Part shown: in pieces, positions 1-10,485 of the stretch
Position numbering within the stretch: the stretch's first letter is position 1
Layout: the number at the start of each line of letters is the position of its first letter
Source: Bacteroidota bacterium
GTDB taxonomy: Bacteria; Bacteroidota; Bacteroidia; Flavobacteriales; Weeksellaceae
Direction of reading: 5' to 3'
NCBI GenBank assembly: GCA_023394415.1
Contig: JAEXAR010000035.1
Span: 72,523 to 136,522 of the forward strand
Length of the DNA stretch: 64,000 nucleotides
Notes under the pieces: generated by a model
Database searches by the model: none
The model's input: only the letters and a program-made list of their open reading frames with translations
What the model was told of the DNA's origin: nothing
Position numbers and translations under genes: made by a program

Positions 1-1894
1 ACTTCACCGTAGTTGGGAAGTCGGTATCAGCAAGAATTCTACCGATAACGTTTCTTAATGATTTTTTAGTTAAAAGTTCGTTTACGAAACCAACTTCCTT
101 TGGAACGATTTGGTTGAAAAGAATTCTACCAACAGTCGTTTCTGTAAGTTTAGTTACTAATTCACCATTTTCTTTGATTGGTAAACGACATCTAACTTTA
201 GCATTCAATGAAACTTTTCCTTCTGCGTAAGCAATTTCTGCTTCTTCCGGAGAATAGAATGCTAAACCTTCACCTTTTACTTGGTGATTTTCGGTTGAAG
301 ACGCTTCTTTGGTCATAAAATAAAGACCAAGAACCATGTCTTGCGAAGGAACTGTAATTGGAGAACCGTTTGCAGGGTTCAAAATGTTTTGAGAACCTAA
401 CATTAACAATTGTGCTTCCAAAATTGCCTCAGGCCCTAAAGGTAAGTGAACCGCCATTTGGTCACCGTCAAAGTCGGCGTTGAAAGCCGTAGTTACCAAT
501 GGATGTAATTGAATTGCTTTACCTTCAATCATTTTTGGCTGGAACGCTTGGATACCCAATCTGTGAAGCGTAGGTGCTCTGTTCAAAAGAACAGGATGTC
601 CTTTCATCACATTTTCCAAAATATCGTAAACAACAGGTTCTTTTCTGTCGATGATACGTTTTGCAGATTTTACGGTTTTTACAATTCCTCTTTCAATTAA
701 TTTTCTGATAATGAATGGCTTGTAAAGTTCCGCCGCCATATCTTTTGGAATACCACACTCGTGAAGTTGAAGGTTTGGACCAACAACAATTACCGAACGT
801 GCTGAGTAGTCTACCCTTTTTCCTAATAAGTTCTGACGGAAACGACCTTGCTTTCCTTTCAATGAATCAGAAAGTGATTTCAATGGTCTGTTTGATTCAG
901 ATTTTACAGCAGAAGACTTTCTTGTGTTATCAAAAAGTGAATCTACCGCTTCCTGAAGCATACGCTTCTCATTTCTCAAGATTACTTCCGGAGCTTTGAT
1001 TTCCAAAAGTCTCTTCAAACGGTTATTTCTAATGATAACTCTTCTGTATAAATCATTTAAATCTGATGTAGCGAATCTACCACCATCTAAAGGAACTAAA
1101 GGTCTCAATTCCGGTGGAATAACAGGAAGAACACGCATCACCATCCATTCTGGACGGTTAATCATTCTCGTGTTAGCTCCTCTTAAAGCCTCAACAACGT
1201 TAAGTCTTTTCAAGGCTTCTGTTCTTCTTTGTTTTGAACCTTCGTTGTGTGCTTTGTGTCTCAAATCGAAAGACAACGCATCCAAATCGATTCTTTTTAA
1301 TAATTCTTCAACGGCTTCTGCACCCATTTTCGCAATGAATTTGTTCGGGTCAGAATCATCAAGATATTGATTTTCAACAGGAAGGGTTTCTAGAACATCC
1401 AAATATTCTTCCTCTGTTAAGAATTCCATTTCATCAAAATCGGAACCGTCGGCTTTTTTCGCCATACCTTGCTGAATAACAACATATCTTTCATAATAGA
1501 TAATCATATCCAGTTTTTTGGAAGGCAACCCTAAAAGGTAACCGATTTTGTTCGGCAATGAACGGAAATACCAAATGTGCGCAATCGGAACCACAAGGTT
1601 GATGTGCCCAATTCTTTCTCTACGCACTTTTTTCTCGGTTACTTCCACACCACATCTATCGCACACGATTCCTTTGTAACGGATACGCTTGTATTTTCCG
1701 CAGGCACATTCGTAATCCTTCACAGGACCGAAGATTTTTTCGCAGAAAAGACCGTCACGTTCAGGTTTGTGCGTTCTGTAGTTGATGGTTTCCGGTTTTA
1801 GAACTTCCCCTCTAGAATCCTGTAAAATAGATTCCGGTGAAGCCAAACCGATGGTGATTTTGCTAAATCTGCTTGATTTATTTTTATTTGACAT
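1..1894 (-). CDS. rpoC: DNA-directed RNA polymerase subunit beta' (5' part only)
   Basis: Catalytic large subunit of RNA polymerase; the first 631 or so residues are present and the gene runs off the left edge. The N-terminus reads [14 protein letters not shown]. Near residues 60-90 is the zinc-ribbon stretch with [20 protein letters not shown]. Near residue 475 is the absolutely conserved [12 protein letters not shown], whose three aspartates hold the catalytic magnesium. It follows rpoB on the same strand with a 99-base gap containing heptamer repeats, so the two are almost certainly co-transcribed as in other bacteria. Nothing in the visible part looks damaged. Confidence 0.97.
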   Translation of the reverse strand, partial: MSNKNKSSRFSKITIGLASPESILQDSRGEVLKPETINYRTHKPERDGLFCEKIFGPVKDYECACGKYKRIRYKGIVCDRCGVEVTEKKVRRERIGHINLVVPIAHIWYFRSLPNKIGYLLGLPSKKLDMIIYYERYVVIQQGMAKKADGSDFDEMEFLTEEEYLDVLETLPVENQYLDDSDPNKFIAKMGAEAVEELLKRIDLDALSFDLRHKAHNEGSKQRRTEALKRLNVVEALRGANTRMINRPEWMVMRVLPVIPPELRPLVPLDGGRFATSDLNDLYRRVIIRNNRLKRLLEIKAPEVILRNEKRMLQEAVDSLFDNTRKSSAVKSESNRPLKSLSDSLKGKQGRFRQNLLGKRVDYSARSVIVVGPNLQLHECGIPKDMAAELYKPFIIRKLIERGIVKTVKSAKRIIDRKEPVVYDILENVMKGHPVLLNRAPTLHRLGIQAFQPKMIEGKAIQLHPLVTTAFNADFDGDQMAVHLPLGPEAILEAQLLMLGSQNILNPANGSPITVPSQDMVLGLYFMTKEASSTENHQVKGEGLAFYSPEEAEIAYAEGKVSLNAKVRCRLPIKENGELVTKLTETTVGRILFNQIVPKEVGFVNELLTKKSLRNVIGRILADTDFPTTVK

Positions 1895-1903
1895 TTTTGA
1901 AAT

Positions 1904-1931
1904 TTTAGATTTTAGATTTTAGATTTTAGAT
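1904..1931. repeat. Heptamer array, four perfect TTTAGAT copies, in the rpoB-rpoC gap
   Basis: Four tandem 7-base units without a mismatch, followed by AT-rich near-repeats of AATTTAAAAT type up to the rpoB stop codon. It lies inside an operon just upstream of the rpoC start. It is one of eight period-seven arrays read in this window. Confidence 0.85.
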
Positions 1932-1993
1932 TAACTTTAGAACTAATTAACAATCAGATAATTAATTCAAAATTTATAATTTAAAATTTAAAA

Positions 1994-4900
1994 TTATTCT
2001 TCAAGTCTTACATCAAGTCCAAGACCTTGCAATTCGTGAAGCAATACATTGAAAGATTCAGGAATTCCAGGTTCAGGCATTGCTTCACCTTTGGCGATGG
2101 CTTCGTAAGTCTTCGCTCTACCAATCACGTCGTCAGACTTCACTGTCAGGATCTCTCTCAAAATGTTGGATGCACCGAATGCTTCCAGTGCCCAAACCTC
2201 CATCTCTCCGAAACGCTGACCACCGAACTGTGCTTTACCTCCAAGCGGCTGCTGTGTAATGAGTGAGTATGGACCGATTGATCTTGCGTGCATTTTGTCA
2301 TCAACCATATGCCCTAGTTTAAGCATATAAATTACCCCAACTGTTGCCGGCTGTGTAAACCTTTCCCCGGTTCCACCATCGTACAGATAAGTGTTTCCGA
2401 ATTTTGGAAGGCCTGCCTGATCAGTGTACTCCGTAATCTGCTCAAGAGACGCACCGTCGAAGATTGGTGTTGCGAACTTCATACCCAGTTTTTTACCTGC
2501 CCAACCAAGAACCGTTTCGTAAATTTGGCCGATGTTCATACGCGAAGGTACACCAAGCGGATTCAATACGATATCTACAGGTGTTCCATCTTCCAGGAAC
2601 GGCATATCTTCTTCACGAACGATACGGGAAACGATACCTTTGTTACCGTGACGTCCTGCCATTTTATCACCAACATTTAGTTTACGTTTTTTAGCAATGT
2701 AAACTTTTGCCAACTTCATAATACCTGCAGGAAGTTCATCTCCAATCGAAATTGCAAATTTCTCACGGTTTTTAACTCCGGCGATATCATTGTATTTAAT
2801 TTTATAGTTGTGAATTAATTTTTTGATTAATTCATTCTTATCATTATCAACCGTCCAGTCTGCACCGCTTACGTTTACATAATCGTCGATAGACTGAAGC
2901 AATTTCAGGGTGAATTTCACACCTTTACCGATAATTTCTTCATTCAAGTCGTTGTTAACACCTTGAGACGTTTTACCGCTTACTAAAGAGTTCAGTTTTT
3001 CGATTAACGTATTTCTTAAATCATCAAATTTTGCTTTATAGCTGTTTTCGATTTCTTCAAGTTTAAGTTTTTCTTCTGCTCTCTTCTTTTTATCCTTGAT
3101 GTTTCTAGAGAACAACTTCTTATCAATAACTACCCCTCTTAATGATGAGTCCGCTTTTAAAGAGGCATCTTTCACATCACCGGCTTTATCACCGAAGATG
3201 GCACGAAGTAATTTTTCTTCAGGAGTTGGATCTGATTCACCTTTTGGTGTGATTTTACCAATCATAATATCACCAGGCTTCACTTCCGCACCGATACGGA
3301 TCATACCGTTTTCGTCAAGGTCTTTTGTAGCCTCTTCAGACACGTTAGGGATATCAGCTGTAAGTTCTTCCATACCTAATTTGGTATCACGAACTTCAAG
3401 TGAATATTCATCAACGTGGATGGATGTAAACCAGTCTTCGCGAACTACTTTTTCGTTGATTACAATCGCATCCTCGAAGTTGTATCCTTTCCAAGGCATG
3501 AATGCTACCGTAAGGTTTCTACCAAGTGCTAATTCTCCATCTTCAGTAGCATAACCGTCACAAAGTACTTGACCTTCAGTTACTTTATCTCCAACTCTTA
3601 CGTTTGGTCTTAAAGTAATAGTGGTACTTTGGTTGGTTTTTCTGAATTTGGTAAGGTTATATGTTTTGGTTGCCGACTCGAAGCTTACAATATCTTCATC
3701 CTCGGTTCTTTCGTATTTGATAACGATTTTACCGGCATCAACATATTCTACAACACCGTTTCCTTCAGCATTAATTAAAATTCTAGAGTCTTTTGCAACC
3801 TGCTTTTCAAGACCTGTACCAACGATTGGAGCTTGTGGCTTCAATAACGGAACGGCTTGACGCATCATGTTTGATCCCATCAAAGCACGGTTCGCATCAT
3901 CGTGCTCCAAGAATGGAATTAATGATGCAGAAATACCGGAAATCTGGTTTGGTGCCACATCAATAAGGTGAACTTCGTTTGGTTCAACTACCGGATAATC
4001 ACCATCCAAACGGGCAATAACTCTATCGGTAGCAATAGTACCATCATCGTTCATTTCAACGTTAGCCTGTGCAATTACTTTATCTTCTTCATCTTCAGCA
4101 TTTAAATAAAGTGGTTCTGACTTAAGATCAACTTTACCGTTTTCTGCTTTTCTGTATGGTGTTTCAATGAAACCTAAACTATTGATTTTTGCATAGATAC
4201 CTAAAGAGGAAATCAAACCGATGTTTGGTCCTTCCGGAGTTTCAATCGGACAAATTCTTCCGTAGTGCGTATGGTGAACGTCTCGAACTTCGAAACCTGC
4301 TCTTTCTCTCGATAAACCACCAGGACCTAATGCAGACAATCTTCTCTTGTGAGTAATTTCTGAAAGTGGGTTCGTTTGGTCCATAAACTGAGAAAGCTGA
4401 TTGGTACCAAAGAACGAGTTGATTACTGAAGTTAAGGTTTTAGCATTAACCAAATCAACAGGAGTGAAGATTTCGTTATCACGTACGTTCATTCTTTCAC
4501 GGATTGTTCTTGCAATTCTTGAAAGACCTACACCAAACTGTCCTGCCAACTGTTCCCCAACAGTCTTAATACGTCTGTTTGAAAGGTGATCGATATCATC
4601 AACCTCTGCTTTAGAGTTTGCCAATTCAATTAAGTGACGAACGATTGCGATAATATCGTCTTTGGTAAGAACCTCTGTAGTTTCAGGAATATTTAATCCT
4701 AATTTTTTGTTCAATCTGTAACGACCTACTTCCCCTAATGAATATCTCTGTTCAGAGAAGAATAGTTTTTCAATAATTCCTCTTGCTGTTTCCTCATCTG
4801 GCGGATCTGCGTTACGCAACTGACGGTAAATGTACTCTACAGCTTCTTTTTCAGAGTTTGTAGGGTCTTTCTGAAGGGTATTCTGAATGATGGAGAACTC

Positions 4901-5821
4901 GTTTGAATTTTCTTTGTGGATTAGGATGGACTTAATGCCAGCTTCCAGAATAATATCAATATGTTCTTTTTCAAGAACCGTTTCTCTTTCAAGGATAATT
5001 TCATTTCTTTCGATAGAAACTACTTCCCCAGTATCTTCATCCACAAAATCTTCGAACCATGTGTTCAAAACTCTCGCAGCTAAAGTTCTTCCTTCTACCT
5101 TTTTTAAAGCTGCTTTAGAAACTTTCACTTCTTCTGCAAGATCAAAAATCTGAAGGATATCTTTATCGGATTCGTATCCGATAGCTCTTAATAATGTTGT
5201 TAAAGGTAATTTTTTCTTACGGTCGATATACGCATACATCACGTTGTTGATATCCGTGGTAAATTCCATCCAAGATCCTTTGAAAGGAATAATTCTGGAA
5301 TAATACAATTTGGTACCGTTAGCGTGATACGTTTGTCCGAAAAATACACCCGGAGATCTGTGTAACTGTGTTACAATTACACGTTCTGCACCATTGATAA
5401 TGAACGAACCGGAAGGCGTCATATAAGGAACCGGTCCTAAATAAACATCTTGGATTACGGTTTGGAAATCCTCGTGTTCAGGGTCTGTACAGTACAATTT
5501 AAGCCTCGCTTTTAATGGAACAGAGTACGTTAAACCTCTTTCCACACACTCATCGATTGAGTAACGAGGAGAATCTACCAAATAATCCAAAAATTCTAAT
5601 ACGAACTGGTTTCTGGAGTCGGTAATCGGGAAGTTTTCTTGGAAAGTCTTGTAAAGACCTTCGTTCACTCTTGCTTCCGGAAGGGTGTCCAGCTGGAAGA
5701 ACTCTTTGAATGACTGGATCTGAATGTCCAAAAAGTCAGGAGTCTCGATTTTCCCCTTTGCTGCGGAGAAATTAATTCTTTCGTTACTCTGAGTTTTTGC
5801 GACTGCTTTAGATTTACTCAT
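1994..5821 (-). CDS. rpoB: DNA-directed RNA polymerase subunit beta
   Basis: Beta subunit of RNA polymerase, 1275 residues, a normal length for Bacteroidota. The rifampicin-binding region is intact around residues 467-540: [16 protein letters not shown], then [12 protein letters not shown], then the conserved [14 protein letters not shown]. The active-site segment [12 protein letters not shown] lies near residue 1045. The rifampicin-pocket residues visible are the usual sensitive-type ones. The gene does not directly follow rplL as it does in most bacteria. About 4.3 kb with three unrelated genes intervene, and a good promoter sits about 330 bases upstream, so rpoBC looks like its own transcription unit. 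Confidence 0.98.
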   Translation of the reverse strand: MSKSKAVAKTQSNERINFSAAKGKIETPDFLDIQIQSFKEFFQLDTLPEARVNEGLYKTFQENFPITDSRNQFVLEFLDYLVDSPRYSIDECVERGLTYSVPLKARLKLYCTDPEHEDFQTVIQDVYLGPVPYMTPSGSFIINGAERVIVTQLHRSPGVFFGQTYHANGTKLYYSRIIPFKGSWMEFTTDINNVMYAYIDRKKKLPLTTLLRAIGYESDKDILQIFDLAEEVKVSKAALKKVEGRTLAARVLNTWFEDFVDEDTGEVVSIERNEIILERETVLEKEHIDIILEAGIKSILIHKENSNEFSIIQNTLQKDPTNSEKEAVEYIYRQLRNADPPDEETARGIIEKLFFSEQRYSLGEVGRYRLNKKLGLNIPETTEVLTKDDIIAIVRHLIELANSKAEVDDIDHLSNRRIKTVGEQLAGQFGVGLSRIARTIRERMNVRDNEIFTPVDLVNAKTLTSVINSFFGTNQLSQFMDQTNPLSEITHKRRLSALGPGGLSRERAGFEVRDVHHTHYGRICPIETPEGPNIGLISSLGIYAKINSLGFIETPYRKAENGKVDLKSEPLYLNAEDEEDKVIAQANVEMNDDGTIATDRVIARLDGDYPVVEPNEVHLIDVAPNQISGISASLIPFLEHDDANRALMGSNMMRQAVPLLKPQAPIVGTGLEKQVAKDSRILINAEGNGVVEYVDAGKIVIKYERTEDEDIVSFESATKTYNLTKFRKTNQSTTITLRPNVRVGDKVTEGQVLCDGYATEDGELALGRNLTVAFMPWKGYNFEDAIVINEKVVREDWFTSIHVDEYSLEVRDTKLGMEELTADIPNVSEEATKDLDENGMIRIGAEVKPGDIMIGKITPKGESDPTPEEKLLRAIFGDKAGDVKDASLKADSSLRGVVIDKKLFSRNIKDKKKRAEEKLKLEEIENSYKAKFDDLRNTLIEKLNSLVSGKTSQGVNNDLNEEIIGKGVKFTLKLLQSIDDYVNVSGADWTVDNDKNELIKKLIHNYKIKYNDIAGVKNREKFAISIGDELPAGIMKLAKVYIAKKRKLNVGDKMAGRHGNKGIVSRIVREEDMPFLEDGTPVDIVLNPLGVPSRMNIGQIYETVLGWAGKKLGMKFATPIFDGASLEQITEYTDQAGLPKFGNTYLYDGGTGERFTQPATVGVIYMLKLGHMVDDKMHARSIGPYSLITQQPLGGKAQFGGQRFGEMEVWALEAFGASNILREILTVKSDDVIGRAKTYEAIAKGEAMPEPGIPESFNVLLHELQGLGLDVRLEE

Positions 5822-5880
5822 AAAAATTTGTAAAGAATGGGGGTTAAAAAATATTTTGGTTAAAAAATATCAGAAAAGCT

Positions 5881-5908
5881 GGAAGTTGGAAGTCCGAAGC
5901 TGGAAGAT
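5881..5908. repeat. Heptamer array in the rpoB leader
   Basis: Four consecutive 7-base units, GGAAGTT, GGAAGTC, CGAAGCT and GGAAGAT. It closely resembles the left arm of the array upstream of coaE. Confidence 0.75.
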
Positions 5909-6153
5909 AAGACTGTTGATTTTTGGCGCTATCAGTAAGTCGTGGTTCTTTTTACTTGGCTTTTGGCTCATTCACCTTTCTAACTGCAACGCCGGTATAT
6001 CTTTTCACGGAGTAGTGCAAAATATTTTTTTGATTCTCTTTCGGCAATAATTGATGCAAATCCCTAAAACACAAAACCCCTTCCGATCAATCGAAAGAGT
6101 TGATTATTAATATTTTACTGATTTACAAACAATTATTAGCGCCAAAACGAGTG

Positions 6154-6184
6154 CAAATTTAGGAAAATTAATTCGCTTTCACAA
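6154..6184 (-). promoter_or_regulatory. Predicted promoter of rpoBC
   Basis: On the minus strand TTG, 20 bases, then TAAATTTG. This fits the Bacteroidota primary sigma factor consensus of TTG and TAnnTTTG. Its distal element abuts the terminator of the preceding operon. The pattern match is direct; activity is inferred. Confidence 0.6.
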
Positions 6185-6186
6185 GT

Positions 6187-6212
6187 AAAAAAACCATCTC
6201 CGGAGAGATGGT
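6187..6212 (-). terminator. Terminator of the exported-protein operon
   Basis: Perfect 8-bp stem (ACCATCTC/GAGATGGT) with a 4-base loop, followed on the minus strand by seven T. It separates the inserted operon from rpoBC. Confidence 0.85.
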
Positions 6213-6253
6213 CTGTTATAAAGTTTTGTTAAAATTAATTTGAACTCCGTCGC

Positions 6254-6796
6254 TTACGGCTTCCAGAAACTCCAGACTTTACCGTTGAAAACAGCGAGCT
6301 GTTTAGAAGTGGTGTCATAAGCCATCATACCAGGAGCAGGATTGATTATGGTAAGATGTGGTGAAGCTACTTTTGGCAAAACCATCGCTTTATTAGTATC
6401 TTCAAGAACTAAAATTCCTGGAGTAGAAGTAGGAGTTCCTATGCTTACTTTAGCGGTGTTTAAATCATTTAAACTGTTTTGTAGCGTAAGACCATCTACA
6501 TTAGTTATTGGATCTACGGTAGTACCAGTAGCATCTACAGATAAATCTTTCCAGCCAGAAGCGTATTTTACATATACTTTTTTATCAGAAGTATTGTAAA
6601 CCAAAGTTCCGTTTACTGCATCAGTAACAGCAGAAGTATTGGTAACCCATGGTAAAATGATACCTCTAGCATTGTCTGCGCCATCATAAAATTCTAATGA
6701 TACTGCCGGGGAAGAAATTGAAGTTTTTCCTATGGCTACTTGAGCAGAAAGCGTAGTAGCAAATAATAAGGATAAGGTTGCAACTATATTTTTCAT
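6254..6796 (-). CDS. Small exported protein with two copies of a surface module
   Basis: Function unknown. The 180-residue product starts with a signal peptide (MKNIVATLSLLFATTLSAQ) and carries two related segments: one around residues 47-86 ending in GWKDLS and one around 134-180 ending in WSFWKP. Each follows the pattern I/V-L-P, then a run ending NGTLVYNT or GMMAYDT, then a lysine-rich strand and a tryptophan. The extreme C-terminus of the 818-residue protein encoded 17 bases upstream shows the same pattern. It is last in a three-gene operon and is followed by a strong terminator. Similar modules are common in Bacteroidota surface proteins. A role in surface attachment is only inference. 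Confidence 0.8.
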   Translation of the reverse strand: MKNIVATLSLLFATTLSAQVAIGKTSISSPAVSLEFYDGADNARGIILPWVTNTSAVTDAVNGTLVYNTSDKKVYVKYASGWKDLSVDATGTTVDPITNVDGLTLQNSLNDLNTAKVSIGTPTSTPGILVLEDTNKAMVLPKVASPHLTIINPAPGMMAYDTTSKQLAVFNGKVWSFWKP

Positions 6797-6813
6797 GTTA
6801 TTGTATTTTTTGA

Positions 6814-9270
6814 TTATAAATCAGGGCACGTTTGAGTGTTGAAACATTTCCAACCAGTAGCTGTCCCGTCAATGTTGATTTGGAGACAGTCTTGGGTAAT
6901 GTTGTATACCATCATTCCTTCTCTAAGATCAGCACTAGGAATAGCAGCGATTTGAGCATCTGTAAGTCTATTGACTACAAAACCTTTTGTTTTAGCTTCA
7001 AGGACTGTCCAAGCTCCTTTTCTTACCATAGGCCAATTGCTGTTGTCTGCACCAGCTCTGCCAAGAGCTGTAATGCCGTGGTTGGTGTCTAAAATTGTGC
7101 CAGAAGTTTGTGCTGGTTTGTAGCAATAACATCCATTTACAGATGCATTAGCAGAACTTCCCGCTGTTTGTCCTTGAGCTTGTCCGTCCACATTAAATGT
7201 ACTACCTGTATTAGTAATAACAGGAACACCATTTGCATCTACTGTAGCAATTGCGGGTGAATTTAAAGTGCCAGAGATATTTGAACCAATTGCATTGCTC
7301 CCATTTAGCATTGTTTGAGTAATATTATCACCACCTTCTATTGCATCTGCACAACCATCATTATCAGAATCAACGTCCAAATGGTTAGGGATTCCATCAT
7401 TATCTGTATCAAGTTCAATTGGCAAATCTGAACAAAAACTATTAAATCTAACTCTTTGATCATTACTAGAACCTCCTGTAGACGCTGTATATCCAAAATA
7501 AACTTTGCTTACACCACCAAAATAACTTGTAATTGGGGTTCCTGCTGGAAAAGTATATATGCCTGCGTTTATACCATCCAGAGTGTATGATAATGTCTTA
7601 GTAGCAAAATTCCAGTTTACAACAATATTATGATATGATCTGTCTTCAACATTTCCTAAATCTGTAGCAGTTGTCAACAAACCTGCACCACTTTGATTGT
7701 TTGATACCCAAATCTGACCATGATCATTACTAATATCTCCTACACTTGTACCATTGTTAAAGGTATCAATCTCTAACACAATACCGTTGGCAATTCCTTG
7801 CGCTCCAATACCACTACCTCCACCTCCTGTAGCATTAACTCCTAATGGAGAATTATGAAATACAGTTGCAATACCATCTGCACCAGCTGCATCTTTTGTC
7901 CCAAAATACGCACTATAAGAAATTGTGAAACTTTTCGCAAAATCTACTTTACCATAACTCCAAGCATTACCGTTTTGACTACCTGCATCTGGAGTTAATC
8001 TTAATTCATTTGAACTGATTTGAGAAGTACTTCCGTTAAATTTAAAAATAGTACTAACCGAAGAATTTGGCGCAAATCCTTTTTCAACACAATCCAAAAT
8101 CCCATCATTATCATCGTCAAGATCTAAATAGTCTGGAATAGTATCTTTATCAGTATCTTTTTCTACCACAACATTTACACTACAAGCAGTGGTGCTTCCG
8201 TTAAGGTTAACGCTTATTGTTCTCGTTCCAGAACTTCCTCCTCCATCATATACTAGAGGGACATTTATAGAGGTTGTTGAAGATGTAATATTAACTGTTG
8301 ATGAGCTATTGAAATTTGCTCCTATTATATTGATAGTATATGTCCCAGGCCCATAAACATTAGTAATTGGAATATTAAGAGATCTTTCGCCATTGCTTGC
8401 AACACCTGCAACAAATGGTGTTGTAGGGCTTTGCGTAATACCACTACAAGTTAATGTAAAAGGAACATAATATGGAACGGTTGCTAAATCTAAATTTTGA
8501 TAATTACCTCCTGTATATGTTGCAGATAATATAGATGTTCCATCGTAGATATTAATCCTACGAACTTCAACAGTATTACTAGCGGTAACAGTTGCAATAT
8601 ATACATAACCTTGTAAATAAGCCATCCCTTGTATAGATCCTACAGTTGCAGCCGGACCAGTAATTGCATTTGTAATTGCCTTTTCAGCAACTCCTGTAGC
8701 AATAGATATTTTAAAAAGATATCTATTTGAGTCATTATTAATAAATGTATAAATATTATTTTGATAATCAAAGAAAGTATCCGTTCCAAACGTAGTTCCA
8801 TTATTCCAGTCAGTATCTGTACTGGTAATAGGTATAGCAGTTCCGGATGGATAAATTGGATAAATAGTCTTAGTATTAGATTGAAAACCATAAACATTTC
8901 CAAAATAAGGACCTGGAACGTTATTGGTTGCTATCCCTCCAATTTCTACACCAGGAATAGTAGTTCCAAATATAGCAGTTCCATTTTTATACAATGTAGA
9001 ACCTGCTGCAATATTAGAATTAATGAAAACAAGTGTTGATGGATTCCCGCCAGGCTGATCATAACCAACAGCTAAGTTGCTTATATTTGATGGTGTTCCA
9101 CTTGAATTAGGTATTGCTAGAAGTTTTGGCGAAGCTCCACCTGTTATATCATAAACTCTACCAGTTGACGCCGATGATAAATAAAGTCTATCTGCGGCGG
9201 CTTGAGAAAATAGCATTCCACTAGTCATAAGTAGAAATACTGATATATAAAGTAGATTTAATTTTTTCAT
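6814..9270 (-). CDS. Large exported protein with thrombospondin type 3 repeats and a lectin-like domain
   Basis: 818 residues with an N-terminal signal peptide (MKKLNLLYISVFLLMTSGMLFSQ). Residues of roughly 25-260 look like a beta-propeller-type region (LYLSSASTGRVYDITGG). Two calcium-binding thrombospondin type 3 stretches follow: DTDKDTIPDYLDLDDDNDG near 378 and DTDNDGIPNHLDVDSDNDG near 628. Between them lies a region resembling bacterial L-type lectin domains (AYFGTKDAAGADGIATVFHN, IVLEIDTFNN). The C-terminus ends in the same GMMVYN...GWKCF module as the neighbouring 180-residue protein. I see no typical type IX sorting domain. It is probably a cell-surface adhesin or sugar-binding protein, which is inference. 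Confidence 0.85.
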   Translation of the reverse strand: MKKLNLLYISVFLLMTSGMLFSQAAADRLYLSSASTGRVYDITGGASPKLLAIPNSSGTPSNISNLAVGYDQPGGNPSTLVFINSNIAAGSTLYKNGTAIFGTTIPGVEIGGIATNNVPGPYFGNVYGFQSNTKTIYPIYPSGTAIPITSTDTDWNNGTTFGTDTFFDYQNNIYTFINNDSNRYLFKISIATGVAEKAITNAITGPAATVGSIQGMAYLQGYVYIATVTASNTVEVRRINIYDGTSILSATYTGGNYQNLDLATVPYYVPFTLTCSGITQSPTTPFVAGVASNGERSLNIPITNVYGPGTYTINIIGANFNSSSTVNITSSTTSINVPLVYDGGGSSGTRTISVNLNGSTTACSVNVVVEKDTDKDTIPDYLDLDDDNDGILDCVEKGFAPNSSVSTIFKFNGSTSQISSNELRLTPDAGSQNGNAWSYGKVDFAKSFTISYSAYFGTKDAAGADGIATVFHNSPLGVNATGGGGSGIGAQGIANGIVLEIDTFNNGTSVGDISNDHGQIWVSNNQSGAGLLTTATDLGNVEDRSYHNIVVNWNFATKTLSYTLDGINAGIYTFPAGTPITSYFGGVSKVYFGYTASTGGSSNDQRVRFNSFCSDLPIELDTDNDGIPNHLDVDSDNDGCADAIEGGDNITQTMLNGSNAIGSNISGTLNSPAIATVDANGVPVITNTGSTFNVDGQAQGQTAGSSANASVNGCYCYKPAQTSGTILDTNHGITALGRAGADNSNWPMVRKGAWTVLEAKTKGFVVNRLTDAQIAAIPSADLREGMMVYNITQDCLQINIDGTATGWKCFNTQTCPDL

Positions 9271-9352
9271 AAAAGATTATTATTAATAAATATATAATTT
9301 GCCTTGGAAAATTATTCCCAAAGAGAATACCTAGTAAAAAACGTATGATCAA

Positions 9353-10003
9353 TTAAATCTGCGGCGGTGGTCTTACAGAAAAAGCAGCAACTATATTCTG
9401 TAATCTATTAATATTATGCGTTAAAAAAAAATTGCATAGATATAAGAACTCTAGCAATGAACTACAATCATTACAGTAGTTAGTTATACATTTCTTTGCA
9501 TTATAATAATTATTACTGGGAGAAATAAAAGGAATATTTCCCAAAGCGTTTCCTGTTAGAAACCGAGTACCGTCAAGACCATTAGAAATTTTCAACGGAA
9601 TTTGTTTCTCGGGTAAATCCGATATTTCAATAGTCTTCTTCTTGGAAACTAAGAGCTTTTTCTCTGGCTTAGCCCTTGCAAAGTTTTGTTTTGTAGAAGA
9701 CTGTACATCAGAATTTTTCGCAATAATTCTTATTTCATTATCATTAAATCTAATGACTTTGGAATATTGCTGTAGGTTTTTGTTATTTGATATTTGCTCA
9801 TTGAACGCTTCGTCTTTTGAATAAATACAGGCATCTCCAACGACAGTAATATTTGCTGTGGCGAGAGAGTCTACATGAATTTTCTGAGCAGAAAGTGTAA
9901 AAAGTGAAAAAAAAGTTAATAAAAAAGATAAATGCCAGCATTTTGGTAATATAATGGCACAAAACTTTACTTTCTCAGGGAAAGGAAATAAATTTTTTTT
10001 CAC
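9353..10003 (-). CDS. Hypothetical exported protein, first gene of the inserted operon; start uncertain
   Basis: Unrecognised protein of about 216 residues. A hydrophobic stretch ending FTLSAQ looks like a signal peptide. The body carries ITVVGDACIYSKDEAFNEQI, and the C-terminus is VAAFSVRPPPQ. An ATG 45 bases further upstream keeps the frame open, but it lies upstream of the predicted transcription start, so I chose the GTG at the stated end. Another possibility is the out-of-frame ATG at 9939-9941, which would join this frame after loss of one base in the T8 tract at 9907-9914 (minus strand) and give a neat signal peptide. The next gene follows after 82 bases. Confidence 0.65.
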   Translation of the reverse strand: MKKNLFPFPEKVKFCAIILPKCWHLSFLLTFFSLFTLSAQKIHVDSLATANITVVGDACIYSKDEAFNEQISNNKNLQQYSKVIRFNDNEIRIIAKNSDVQSSTKQNFARAKPEKKLLVSKKKTIEISDLPEKQIPLKISNGLDGTRFLTGNALGNIPFISPSNNYYNAKKCITNYCNDCSSLLEFLYLCNFFLTHNINRLQNIVAAFSVRPPPQI

Positions 10004-10007
10004 TTTG

Positions 10008-10039
10008 CAAAGATAATAAAAATAAAGGCTTATTATCAA
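10008..10039 (-). promoter_or_regulatory. Predicted promoter of the inserted three-gene operon
   Basis: On the minus strand TTG, 21 bases, then TATCTTTG, a full match to the Bacteroidota consensus. It lies between the rplL terminator and the first gene, so the operon does not depend on ribosomal-protein transcription. Confidence 0.7.
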
Positions 10040-10061
10040 CAATAACAAAACTTAACATAAA

Positions 10062-10092
10062 AAAAAGCGACTAGGTGTAAACCTGTCGCTTC
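10062..10092 (-). terminator. Terminator after rplL
   Basis: Hairpin of AAGCGAC-AGGT against ACCT-A-GTCGCTT with one bulged base, followed by a run of eight T on the minus strand. It ends the rplKAJL unit and argues against read-through into rpoBC. Confidence 0.85.
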
Positions 10093-10113
10093 TATTATAT
10101 TATTGAGTAATGA

Positions 10114-10485
10114 TTACTTCAATTCTACTTCAGCACCAGCTTCTTCAAGTTGCTTTTTAAGCGCTTCAGCTTCGTCTTTTGGAACGCCTTGCTTAATTGG
10201 AGCAGGAGCACCGTCTACCATATCTTTTGCTTCTTTAAGACCAGCACCTGTTAAATCTTTTACCAGTTTAACAACAGCTAATTTAGAAGCACCAGCTGAT
10301 TTAAGAATTACATCGAACTCGCTTTTTTCTTCAGCAGCTTCTCCACCGCCTGCACCACCTGATACTACTACTGCAGCAGCAGCTGGTTCAATTCCGTACT
10401 CTTCTTTAAGGATTGCAGCTAATTCGTTTACGTCTTTTACTGTTAGGTTTACTAGCGTTTCAGCTAAATTTTTTAAATCTGACAT
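10114..10485 (-). CDS. rplL: 50S ribosomal protein L7/L12 (bL12)
   Basis: Stalk protein of the large ribosomal subunit that recruits translation GTPases, present as dimers on L10. The product is 123 residues, the usual length. It has an N-terminal dimerisation helix ([20 protein letters not shown]), an alanine-rich hinge ([19 protein letters not shown]) near residues 36-51, and the C-terminal factor-binding domain ending [15 protein letters not shown] with the conserved [13 protein letters not shown]. It lies 46 bases after rplJ and is last in the rplKAJL operon. Confidence 0.97.
   Translation of the reverse strand: MSDLKNLAETLVNLTVKDVNELAAILKEEYGIEPAAAAVVVSGGAGGGEAAEEKSEFDVILKSAGASKLAVVKLVKDLTGAGLKEAKDMVDGAPAPIKQGVPKDEAEALKKQLEEAGAEVELK

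Larger units (their letters stand above)
5822..6253 (-). other. Non-coding leader and spacer upstream of rpoB
   Basis: About 430 bases without a credible gene. Reading from the rpoB side it holds a heptamer array, roughly 250 bases of unremarkable sequence, the predicted rpoBC promoter, and the terminator of the upstream exported-protein operon. The predicted rpoB leader is therefore about 325 bases, long enough to carry a regulatory RNA structure, though I cannot identify one by eye. Confidence 0.6.

Noticed and set aside
3096..3554. A 152-codon open frame antisense to rpoB
   Set aside because: It lies wholly opposite the conserved rpoB frame, has no family-like sequence and no promoter, and its composition mirrors the sense codons.
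5822..6153. A riboswitch or ribosomal-protein leader motif upstream of rpoB
   Set aside because: The leader is long enough, but I could not recognise any conserved fold by eye.
8640..9039. Ile/Ser-rich open frames overlapping the 818-residue surface protein
   Set aside because: Shifted or antisense readings of a long, well-supported frame with a signal peptide and calcium-binding repeats.
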